DNA of 6,619 nucleotides from Quadrisphaera sp. (lineage in GTDB: Bacteria > Actinomycetota > Actinomycetes > Actinomycetales > Quadrisphaeraceae). Where the stretch lies: NCBI GenBank assembly GCA_029258695.1, contig JARIBR010000234.1, positions 1 through 6,619 of the forward strand, given 5' to 3'. The notes below the pieces were generated by a model that was given only the letters and a program-made list of their open reading frames with translations, did no database searches and was not told where the DNA came from. The translations under genes were made by a program, and so were the position numbers. Positions 1-5,568 of this stretch are shown here, one piece after another; the first letter of the stretch is position 1; the number at the start of each line of letters is the position of its first letter.

Positions 1-54
1 GGCCCAGGCGGGCCGCGCGTCTCGACGTCCGTGTCGCGGACGACGTCCTCGCGC
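1..54. terminator. Pair of GC-rich inverted repeats, possible terminator of an upstream gene
   Basis: Bases 1-14 form GGCCC / GGGCC around a 4-nt loop. Directly after it, 15-54 forms a larger imperfect hairpin: GCGCG (15-19) pairs with CGCGC (50-54), and after a small internal loop CG (23-24) with CG (44-45) and CGTCCG (26-31) with CGGACG (37-42), closing a 5-nt loop. There is no T-tract, which is common for actinobacterial terminators but leaves the call weak. Chance hairpins are frequent at this GC content. Confidence 0.3.
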
Positions 55-87
55 AGCGCTCAGGGGGCACTCAGATTGCACACGACG

Positions 88-126
88 CGCAGAATGCGGC
101 GTCCGTCACCGGAAGCCGCCGCTGCG
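88..126. other. Bulged GC-rich hairpin
   Basis: GCGGCG (96-101) pairs with CGCCGC (117-122). Inside it TCCG (102-105) pairs with CGGA (110-113) around the loop TCAC, leaving AGC (114-116) as a bulge. Outside it CGCA (88-91) can pair with TGCG (123-126). It lies just upstream of the promoter-like pair, so it could be a terminator for an upstream gene or part of a regulatory site; no T-tract follows. Confidence 0.3.
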
Positions 127-132
127 ATGAGG

Positions 133-163
133 TTGAGGCAGCATTCCCCGGCGCCGTAGCAAT
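133..163 (+). promoter_or_regulatory. Weak promoter-like pair for the alaS operon
   Basis: TTGAGG at 133-138 resembles a -35 box and TAGCAA at 157-162 (followed by T) a weak -10 box, 18 bp apart. This is one of the few A/T-bearing spots in an otherwise very GC-rich leader. A perfect 8-bp palindrome CGGCGCCG (149-156) fills the end of the spacer against the -10. If it is used, transcription would begin around 169-170, inside the first copies of the heptad array. The final T of the -10 consensus is missing, so this is only a candidate. Confidence 0.25.
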
Positions 164-208
164 CGGTGGACGGTGGACGGTGGACGGTGGACGGTGGACG
201 GTGGACGG
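164..208. repeat. Heptanucleotide tandem repeat (CGGTGGA), six copies plus CGG
   Basis: Six perfect, uninterrupted copies of CGGTGGA start at 164, 171, 178, 185, 192 and 199, followed by a partial CGG at 206-208. The unit length of 7 is not a multiple of 3, so a change in copy number would shift any frame reading through it or change spacing in the leader. It lies 143 bp before the DUF948 gene and directly after the promoter-like -10. Perfect copies imply either recent expansion by slippage or assembly of a truly variable locus. Confidence 0.95.
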
Positions 209-281
209 GCGAGGCCCGAGGCGCCCTGGGCACGAGCAGCAGCCCCGGACGGTACGCTCGCCCGCGACCACGGCCCGGTCA

Positions 282-310
282 CCGTCGCGCCCACCACGGC
301 GCGGCGACGG
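282..310 (+). other. Leader hairpin ahead of the first gene
   Basis: CCGT (282-285) pairs with ACGG (307-310) and CGCGCC (286-291) with GGCGCG (298-303), closing the loop CACCAC (292-297) with GCG (304-306) bulged. An alternative fold pairs CCGTCGC (282-288) with GCGACGG (304-310) without the inner stem. It ends 31 nt before the AGGAG of the DUF948 gene, so it could shape the leader RNA; no T-tract or recognised riboswitch features are present. Confidence 0.3.
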
Positions 311-341
311 GCCCACCACCGGGCGAGCAGCCCACGCAGGC

Positions 342-346
342 AGGAG
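342..346 (+). promoter_or_regulatory. Ribosome binding site deciding the start of the DUF948 gene
   Basis: AGGAG lies 4 nt before ATG 351. No comparable site precedes the upstream in-frame GTG codons inside the heptad repeat, so it fixes the start at 351. Confidence 0.75.
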
Positions 347-350
347 CAGC

Positions 351-737
351 ATGTCGGGCGGAGACATCGCAGGACTCATCGCGGCCGGAGCCTTCGTGGT
401 CCTCGTCATCCTGCTGGCCGTGCCGCTGATGAAGCTGGGCCGCGTGCTCGACGAGGCGCGCACCACCATCCGCGGCCTCTCGGACTCCACCGTCCCGCTC
501 ATCGGTGAGGTGACGACCACCGTCGGCAACGCCAACGAGCAGATCGAGAAGCTCGACACCATCACCTCCAACGCCGCGCAGATCTCGACGAACGCCTCCG
601 CGCTGACGTCGCTGTTCGCCGCGACGCTGGGCTCGCCGATCATCAAGGCCGCCGCCTTCACCTACGGCGTGCGCCAGGCCGTGACGGGCCGCCGCGAGGG
701 CGTGGCCACCGGCCGTCGCGCGCGACGGGGGCGCTGA
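351..737 (+). CDS. DUF948-family single-pass membrane protein
   Basis: The 128-residue protein has one hydrophobic segment at about residues 7-27, followed by a long charged/polar helix-prone stretch (about 28-90) and a basic tail (113-128, ending in RRARRGR). This is the pattern of the DUF948 (PF06103) family, whose actinobacterial members sit just before alaS. The segment SPIIKAAAFTYGVRQAV (95-111) matches my memory of the conserved C-terminal motif of those members. The function is unknown; the layout suggests a membrane anchor with a cytoplasmic or extracytoplasmic coiled-coil arm. The start at ATG 351 is chosen for its ribosome binding site and because the membrane segment then follows at once; the frame is open much further upstream, but that part is repeat-derived and Arg/Pro-rich. 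The next gene starts 3 nt after its stop, so the two are likely co-translated. Confidence 0.85.
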   Translation: MSGGDIAGLIAAGAFVVLVILLAVPLMKLGRVLDEARTTIRGLSDSTVPLIGEVTTTVGNANEQIEKLDTITSNAAQISTNASALTSLFAATLGSPIIKAAAFTYGVRQAVTGRREGVATGRRARRGR

Positions 738-740
738 GCC

Positions 741-1019
741 GTGGGACGCCTCATCGTGCTGGGGGTCGGCATCGTCGGCGGGGCCATCGGGCTGCGCCGC
801 GTCCAGAAGGCCACCCGGGCCTACACCCCCGGTGGCGTGGCCGACCGCGCCGGCGGCTGGTGGGAGGACGCCAAGGACTTCGGCGCCGACGTGCGCGCCG
901 GCATGCGCGAGCGGGAGCAGCAGCTGCGCGTGGCCCTCGAGGTGGACGCCGGCGTGATGGACGAGGACGAGGCGCAGGCCCTGCTGGACCACCCGACCGG
1001 ACGCCATGCGGACCGCTGA
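741..1019 (+). CDS. Small membrane-anchored protein upstream of alaS (DUF6167-like)
   Basis: A 92-residue protein starting with GTG, with a glycine-rich hydrophobic N-terminus (about residues 3-18) and a charged helical remainder. The stretch WWEDAKDFGADVRAGMREREQQL (40-62) resembles, from memory, the family often annotated DUF6167 in streptomycetes, found in the same place between the DUF948 gene and alaS. The function is unknown. A run of five G (727-731) 9 nt upstream may serve as a weak ribosome binding site; the short 3-nt gap after the DUF948 stop favours coupled translation. Its last 14 nt overlap the start of alaS, in a different frame. An acidic C-terminal patch (DEDEAQALL, 74-82) follows the helix. 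I am confident it is a real gene from codon usage and position, less so of the family name. Confidence 0.75.
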   Translation: MGRLIVLGVGIVGGAIGLRRVQKATRAYTPGGVADRAGGWWEDAKDFGADVRAGMREREQQLRVALEVDAGVMDEDEAQALLDHPTGRHADR

Positions 1020-3732
1020 GATCCGCCGGCGCTTCCTCACCTACTTTGAGGAGCGCGGCCACACCGTCGTCCCGTCGGCGTCGCTGATCAGCCCGGACCC
1101 GACGCTGCTGTTCACCGTCGCGGGCATGGTCCCCTTCATCCCCTACTTCACCGGGGAGCAGACCCCGCCCTACGCGCGCGCCGCGAGCATCCAGAAGTGC
1201 GTGCGCACCCTCGACATCGACGAGGTCGGCAAGACCACCCGTCACGGCACGTTCTTCCAGATGAACGGCAACTTCTCCTTCGGCGACTACTTCAAGCGCG
1301 GCGCCATCGCCCACGCCTGGGAGCTGCTCACCTCCTCGGAGGCCGACGGCGGCTACGGGTTCGCCGAGCGTGACCTGTGGGTGACGGTCTACCGCGAGGA
1401 CGACGAGGCCGCGGCCCTGTGGCGCGAGATCGCCGGGCTCCCCGAGCACCGCATCCAGCGCCTCGGTCGAGAGGACAACTACTGGCACACCGGGGTCCCT
1501 GGACCGGCCGGCCCCGACTCGGAGATCTTCTTCGACCGCGGTGCGGCCTACGGCCCTGACGGCGGCCCGGCGGCCGACACCGCGGGCGACCGCTACCTCG
1601 AGGTGTGGAACCTCGTCTTCATGCAGGAGCTGCGCGGCGAGGGCCAGGGCTACGAGTTCCCCGTCGTCGGTGAGCTGCCCCGCAAGAACGTCGACACCGG
1701 CATGGGCCTGGAGCGCATGGGCTTCGTCCTCCAGGGCGTCGACAACATGTACGAGATCGACGAGGTCCGCCCCGTCCTCGACCGCGCCGCCGAGCTCGCG
1801 GGCACCCGGTACGGCAAGGACCCCGAGGACGACGTGCGGCTGCGCGTCGTCGGTGACCACGTGCGGGCCTCCCTCATGCTCGTCGGCGACGGCGTCACCC
1901 CCTCGAACGAGGGGCGCGGGTACGTGCTGCGCCGCTTGCTGCGCCGCGCGGTGCGCTCCATGCGCCTGCTCGGCGTCGACGCCCCGACCCTCGGTGAGCT
2001 GCTGCCGGTCAGCCGCGACCTCATGGCCCCCGGCTACCCCGAGCTGGCCACCGACTTCGCCCGCATCGCCCCCGTGGTCTACGGGGAGGAGGAGTCCTTC
2101 CGTCGCACCCTGGCAGCGGGCACGACGATCCTCGACACGGCCGTGGCCCGGGTGCGCACCACGAGCGGCGACGGCAGCCCGCGCTTGTCCGGCGACGACG
2201 CCTTCGCGCTGCACGACACCTACGGCTTCCCCATCGACCTCACCTTGGAGATGGCGGCCGAGCAGGGCGTTGCCGTCGACGAGACGCGCTTCCGCGCCCT
2301 CATGGCTGAGCAGCGCGACCGCGCCAAGGCCGACAGCCGCGACAAGCGGGCAGGGCGGGCGGACACCACGACGTACCGCCAGATCGTCGACTCCCTGGCC
2401 CCCGCCGCGGGTCAGAGCGCGACGACGTTCACCGGGTACGGCGCGACCGCCGGGCAGGGCCGGGTCGTCGCCCTGCTGCGCGACGGCGTCCCCGTGCCGG
2501 TGGCTCTGGCCGGCGACGACCTCGAGGTGGTCCTCGACGCCACCCCGTTCTACGCCGAGGGCGGTGGGCAGCTCGCGGACCACGGAACGCTGAGCGTCGC
2601 CGCGTCGGGTGGGACGGCGGGGATCGTCGAGGTCGCCGACGTCCAGCGCCCGCTGGCGGGGCTGTTCGTCCACCGGGGCCGCGTCACCGCGGGGGAGATC
2701 GCGGTGGGCGACACGGTGGAGGCCGTCGTCGACGCCGCCCGTCGCCGGGCCATCTCCCGGGCGCACACGGCCACCCACCTCGTGCACCAGGGGGTGCGCG
2801 ACGCGCTCGGTCCCACCGCGCGCCAGGCCGGCTCGGAGAACGCCCCGGGCCGCTTTCGCCTGGACGTGACGGCCACCGCCGCGCCGGGCGCCGGCGTGCT
2901 GGCCGACGTCGAGACCCACGTCAACACCTTCCTCGCCGACGACGTGCCCGTCGAGTCCGACGTCATGGACCTCGAGGCGGCGCGGGCGTCGGGGGCCATG
3001 GCCCTGTTCGGGGAGAAGTACGGCGACCGCGTGCGCGTGGTCTCCATCGGGGACTGGTCCAAGGAGCTGTGCGGCGGCACGCACGTCGCGCGCACCGGTG
3101 AGCTGGGCCTGGTCACCCTCCTCGGGGAGAGCTCGATCGGCTCCGGGGTGCGCCGCGTCGAGGCCCTCGTCGGCGCCGACGCCCACGCCCACGTGGCCAG
3201 GGAGTCCGCGCTGGTCAGCCAGCTGACGTCCATGCTGCGCGTGCGCCCCGACGAGCTGACCGACCGCGTCGGCGCCCTGCTGGAGCAGCTGCGGGCCGCC
3301 GACAAGGAGATGGCTGCCGCCCGCACCGCCGCGGTGCTGTCCGGCGCCGGCGCGCTCGCCGACGGCGCGCTCGACGTGGGTGGCACGTGGCTCGTGGCGG
3401 TCGGCGCCGGCGACGTGGCCTCCGGGGACGACCTGCGCACCCTCGTGCTCGACGTCCGCAACCGCCTCGTCCCGCGCCCCGGCGGGGCCGCGGTCGTCGC
3501 CGTCGCCGGCGTCGCCAAGGAGCGCCCCGTCGTCGTCGTCGCCACCACCCCCGCGGCCCGGGAGCGTGGCCTGAAGGCCGGGGCCCTCGTCAAGGTCGCC
3601 GCGGCAGCGCTCGGCGGCGGCGGCGGCGGCAAGGACGACCTCGCGCAAGGTGGTGGCACGGACGCGTCCGCGGTCCCCGCGGCGCTGGAGGCGGTGCGAG
3701 CAGCCGTCGAGACCTCCGCCGCCACCCGGTAG
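1006..3732 (+). CDS. alaS: Alanine--tRNA ligase
   Basis: This cytoplasmic enzyme attaches alanine to tRNA-Ala and hydrolyses mischarged Ser- or Gly-tRNA-Ala. The 908-residue length fits the family (E. coli 876). The class II catalytic core is at the N-terminus: RTAEIRRRFL opening, TLLFTVAGMVPF motif 1, KTTRHGTFFQMNGNFSFGDY motif 2 region, and motif 3 around residues 298-314 (GRGYVLRRLLRR). The editing domain shows the zinc-site residues HTATH (587-591) and C689/H693 in CGGTH. The C-terminal C-Ala domain ends with a six-glycine run and DLAQGGG. ATG 1006 gives the standard actinobacterial N-terminus; it overlaps the previous gene by 14 nt and has only a weak GGA (999-1001), so translation is probably coupled. 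All key residues are present and the gene looks intact. A 965-residue open frame on the opposite strand is only its shadow. Confidence 0.98.
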   Translation: MRTAEIRRRFLTYFEERGHTVVPSASLISPDPTLLFTVAGMVPFIPYFTGEQTPPYARAASIQKCVRTLDIDEVGKTTRHGTFFQMNGNFSFGDYFKRGAIAHAWELLTSSEADGGYGFAERDLWVTVYREDDEAAALWREIAGLPEHRIQRLGREDNYWHTGVPGPAGPDSEIFFDRGAAYGPDGGPAADTAGDRYLEVWNLVFMQELRGEGQGYEFPVVGELPRKNVDTGMGLERMGFVLQGVDNMYEIDEVRPVLDRAAELAGTRYGKDPEDDVRLRVVGDHVRASLMLVGDGVTPSNEGRGYVLRRLLRRAVRSMRLLGVDAPTLGELLPVSRDLMAPGYPELATDFARIAPVVYGEEESFRRTLAAGTTILDTAVARVRTTSGDGSPRLSGDDAFALHDTYGFPIDLTLEMAAEQGVAVDETRFRALMAEQRDRAKADSRDKRAGRADTTTYRQIVDSLAPAAGQSATTFTGYGATAGQGRVVALLRDGVPVPVALAGDDLEVVLDATPFYAEGGGQLADHGTLSVAASGGTAGIVEVADVQRPLAGLFVHRGRVTAGEIAVGDTVEAVVDAARRRAISRAHTATHLVHQGVRDALGPTARQAGSENAPGRFRLDVTATAAPGAGVLADVETHVNTFLADDVPVESDVMDLEAARASGAMALFGEKYGDRVRVVSIGDWSKELCGGTHVARTGELGLVTLLGESSIGSGVRRVEALVGADAHAHVARESALVSQLTSMLRVRPDELTDRVGALLEQLRAADKEMAAARTAAVLSGAGALADGALDVGGTWLVAVGAGDVASGDDLRTLVLDVRNRLVPRPGGAAVVAVAGVAKERPVVVVATTPAARERGLKAGALVKVAAAALGGGGGGKDDLAQGGGTDASAVPAALEAVRAAVETSAATR
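3613..3630 (+). repeat. (GGC)6 trinucleotide run inside alaS
   Basis: Six identical GGC codons encode the glycine run (residues 870-875) in the C-Ala domain of AlaS. Actinobacterial AlaS is usually glycine-rich here, so the position is normal; the uniform codon choice makes it a simple-sequence tract that could vary in length without changing the frame. Confidence 0.9.
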
Positions 3733-3734
3733 GC

Positions 3735-4379
3735 GTGAGGCCAGGGGTCAGGCTCGGGGTCGACGTGGGGTCCGTCCGCGTCGGCCTCGCGGCGTGCGAC
3801 CCGGCGGGCGTCGTGGCCTCGCCCGTGCGGACGCTGGCCCGTGACGGCGCTCGGCGATCGGACATCACGCAGATCGCCGACATGGTCCGCGAGCGCGAGG
3901 CGGTCGAGGTGGTCGTGGGCCTCCCGCTCTCCCTCTCCGGGGCTGAAGGCCAGGCCGCCACGCTGGCGCGGAGGTACGCAGGTCACCTATCTTCGGCCGT
4001 GGCACCCACACCGGTGCGGTTGGTCGACGAGAGGTTGACCACGGTCAGCGCCCACCAGGCGATGGACGCGTCGGGCCGCCCGGGACGCCGCCAGCGTGAG
4101 GTGGTGGACCAGGTCGCCGCGGTCATCCTGCTCCAGGCCGTCCTCGACCGCGAACGTCTCAGCGGCACGCCGGGAGGTGAGCTGGTGGGCGGGCTCAGCG
4201 CCCCCGCGCAGGACCGACCGCCGCGCAAACCGCGTCGGCGTCGCCCCCCGTCGCCCCCGGAGGTGAGCCCCGGCGCTCCCTCGCCGCCGGAGCCCGACGC
4301 GCACCACGACCACGAACGCCCCGGTGGCCCCGCCGCCGACGACCACGGAGGGAGCGTGGAGACGCCATGGACGGCATGA
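3735..4379 (+). CDS. ruvX: Putative pre-16S rRNA nuclease / Holliday junction resolvase RuvX (YqgF family) with long proline-rich tail
   Basis: YqgF/RuvX proteins have an RNase H-like fold and act in 16S rRNA 5'-end maturation; a Holliday junction role has also been proposed. Family marks are GVDVGSVRVGLA (8-19, with D10), VVGLPLSLSG (60-69), VDERLTT (97-103) and the late acidic D125 in DQVAAVILLQ. The start is GTG 3735, two nt after the alaS stop; a later start would lose the D10 motif, and no separate ribosome binding site is evident, which suggests re-initiation after alaS. At 214 residues it is longer than the usual 140-170: the core ends near GTPGGELVG (144-152), then about 60 residues rich in Pro, Arg and His follow (RKPRRRRPPSPPE, HHDHERPGG). 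The tail keeps G/C-ending codons, so it is probably translated. Its 3' end overlaps mltG. Confidence 0.92.
   Translation: MRPGVRLGVDVGSVRVGLAACDPAGVVASPVRTLARDGARRSDITQIADMVREREAVEVVVGLPLSLSGAEGQAATLARRYAGHLSSAVAPTPVRLVDERLTTVSAHQAMDASGRPGRRQREVVDQVAAVILLQAVLDRERLSGTPGGELVGGLSAPAQDRPPRKPRRRRPPSPPEVSPGAPSPPEPDAHHDHERPGGPAADDHGGSVETPWTA
4347..4361 (+). promoter_or_regulatory. Ribosome binding sites for mltG inside the ruvX tail
   Basis: GGAGGGAG (4347-4354) and GGAG (4358-4361) precede two possible mltG starts. GGAG is 5 nt from ATG 4367, favouring that start; the stronger site is 12 nt from ATG 4367 and 21 nt from ATG 4376. ATG 4376 would give a classical ATGA overlap with the ruvX stop. Confidence 0.6.
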
Positions 4380-5530
4380 CCCTCGCCAACCTGCCCGGTG
4401 GGCAACCGCCCTCGGACCCGCGTGAGACCGACACCGCGGGGGAGCCCACCCGGGGCCGCCGGGGCGCTGCCGAGCGCCAGCGGCGCCGTCGTCAGCGCCG
4501 CGTCCGCTCCCTCGTGGTCCTCGTGATCGCCCTGCTCGTCGTCGGGGTCGGGGTGCTCGCCGTGACCTCCCCCCTGCGTGACCTCGCGGAGCAGGTCACC
4601 GAGCCCGACGACTACCCCGGCCCTGGCTCGGGATCGGTCGAGATCACCGTGGAGAGCGGGGACACCGGCCGCGACATCGCCGCGGTGCTCGCGCAGGCGG
4701 ACGTGGTCAAGAGCGAGCGGGCGTTCTCGACGCTGGCCAGCTCCGACCCGCGGGCGGGCACCATCACGCCCGGCACGTACGCCCTCAACGAGCGGATGAG
4801 CGCGGAAGGAGCCCTCGCGGCCCTGCTGGACCCGGCCTCCCTGCAGCAGTACACCTTCACCATCCCCGAGGGTTTCACCGCCGCCAGGACGCTGGAGCGG
4901 ATCGCCGAGACCACTGACGTGAGCGTCGAGGAGCTGAGCGCGGCGGCGGCCACGCCGGCAGCCGGCCTGCCGGCGGAGGCCGAGGGGAACCTCGAGGGGT
5001 GGCTGTTCCCGGCGACCTACGACTTCCCCCTGGGCACCCCCCCGGTGGAGATGCTCGCCGCGATGATCGACCGCACCCGGGCGGCGCTGGACGCGGCGGG
5101 CGTCTCGCCCGCGGACCGGGAGACGGTGCTGACCAAGGCCTCGCTCATCCAGGCCGAGGCCGGTCCCAGCGACGACATGGCCAAGGTCTCGCGGGTCATC
5201 GAGAACCGCCTGGCCGACGGCATGCTGCTGCAGTTCGACACGACGGTGAACTACGCCACCGGCAAGACCGGCCTGACCACGACGGACGAGGACCGCGCGA
5301 GCCCCTCGCCCTACAACACCTATCTGGCCGAGGGCCTGCCGCCGGGGCCGATCACCAACCCGGGCGAGGAGGCCATCACCGCGGCCCTGAACCCGGCGGA
5401 GGGCCCGTGGCTGTTCTTCGTCGTCATCAACCCCGACACGGGCGAGACGCGCTTCTCCACCACCAAGGAGGAGCACGACGCGAACGTGGAGATCTTCCAG
5501 GCGTGGGCCCGGGCCAACCCGGACCAGTGA
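4367..5530 (+). CDS. mltG: Endolytic murein transglycosylase MltG (YceG family)
   Basis: MltG is a single-pass membrane enzyme that cleaves glycan strands of nascent peptidoglycan and is thought to release or terminate them near the synthases. This 387-residue protein has a cytoplasmic N-terminus with a basic patch (RGRRGAAERQRRRRQRR, 29-45), one membrane segment (about 48-68) and then the extracellular part: a LysM-like segment (about 91-165, opening VEITVESGDT), EGWLFPATY (210-218), KASLIQAEAG (257-266, with the presumed catalytic E264), VIENRL (277-282), MLLQFDTTVNYATG (286-299), SPYNTYLAEGLPPGPI (314-329) and the closing FSTTKEEHDANV. All are hallmarks of the family. It overlaps the end of ruvX by 13 nt (4 nt if ATG 4376 is used). 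The canonical MPLQSDPTV reads MLLQFDTTV, a change I believe is common in actinobacteria. It is complete and intact. Confidence 0.96.
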   Translation: MDGMTLANLPGGQPPSDPRETDTAGEPTRGRRGAAERQRRRRQRRVRSLVVLVIALLVVGVGVLAVTSPLRDLAEQVTEPDDYPGPGSGSVEITVESGDTGRDIAAVLAQADVVKSERAFSTLASSDPRAGTITPGTYALNERMSAEGALAALLDPASLQQYTFTIPEGFTAARTLERIAETTDVSVEELSAAAATPAAGLPAEAEGNLEGWLFPATYDFPLGTPPVEMLAAMIDRTRAALDAAGVSPADRETVLTKASLIQAEAGPSDDMAKVSRVIENRLADGMLLQFDTTVNYATGKTGLTTTDEDRASPSPYNTYLAEGLPPGPITNPGEEAITAALNPAEGPWLFFVVINPDTGETRFSTTKEEHDANVEIFQAWARANPDQ

Positions 5531-5538
5531 GGCGAGCG

Positions 5539-5568
5539 GTGACCACGACGGCGCGCAGGCCACGATGA
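5539..5568 (+). other. Nine-codon mini-ORF overlapping the aroE start
   Basis: GTG 5539 is preceded at 6 nt by GAGG (5529-5532), a better-placed site than anything ahead of aroE itself. It encodes VTTTARRPR and stops at TGA 5566-5568, which overlaps aroE ATG 5565 as ATGA. It may be a coupling leader ORF that delivers ribosomes to aroE. Alternatively its first seven residues are the ancestral AroE N-terminus put out of frame by an indel, since VTTTARR would run well into AAVMGHP. The frame shift between 5539 and 5565 is one base short of being in register. I cannot tell these apart from one sequence. Confidence 0.45.

Larger units (their letters stand above)
1..350. other. Intergenic/leader region before the alaS operon, no supported gene
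   Basis: No coding region is convincing here. Plus frame 3 is open from the window edge right into the DUF948 gene, but it has no good start with a ribosome binding site before 351 and passes through a heptad repeat; plus frames 1 and 2 stop at 157-159 and 128-130. The apparent coding-like wording of bases 1-60 appears on both strands because the stretch is an inverted repeat. What it does hold is hairpins at 1-14, 15-54, 88-126 and 282-310, a weak promoter-like pair at 133-162 and a 7-bp tandem repeat at 164-208. The likeliest reading is the terminator end of an unseen upstream gene followed by the promoter and leader of the alaS operon. Confidence 0.6.

Noticed and set aside
1..70. Minus-strand gene starting near GTG 68-70 and leaving the window
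   Set aside because: No ribosome site precedes it and the peptide is Arg/Ser/Thr-rich; the coding look is explained by the inverted repeat at 15-54.
3..350. Upstream extension of the DUF948 frame to the window edge
   Set aside because: It crosses the heptad array, has Arg/Pro-rich wording and no ribosome site; AGGAG before ATG 351 and the membrane segment fix the start.
160..350. T-box or other aminoacyl-tRNA-sensing leader for alaS
   Set aside because: No T-box sequence, antiterminator or terminator with T-tract can be seen, and two genes intervene before alaS.
751..3648. 965-residue open frame on the minus strand
   Set aside because: It lies opposite alaS and its codons mirror the alaS codons; the translation is Gly/Arg/Val/Asp-rich with no domain, as expected of a high-GC antisense shadow.
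3387..3734. Extension of the ruvX frame upstream into alaS
   Set aside because: The translation is almost all Arg/Gly/Pro and overlaps the alaS C-terminal domain; the RuvX motif begins just after GTG 3735.
4190..4366. N-terminal extension of mltG upstream of ATG 4367
   Set aside because: The frame is open, but it reads as Arg/Pro shadow text, and I found no in-frame ATG or GTG with a ribosome site; the ruvX frame has the better codon pattern.
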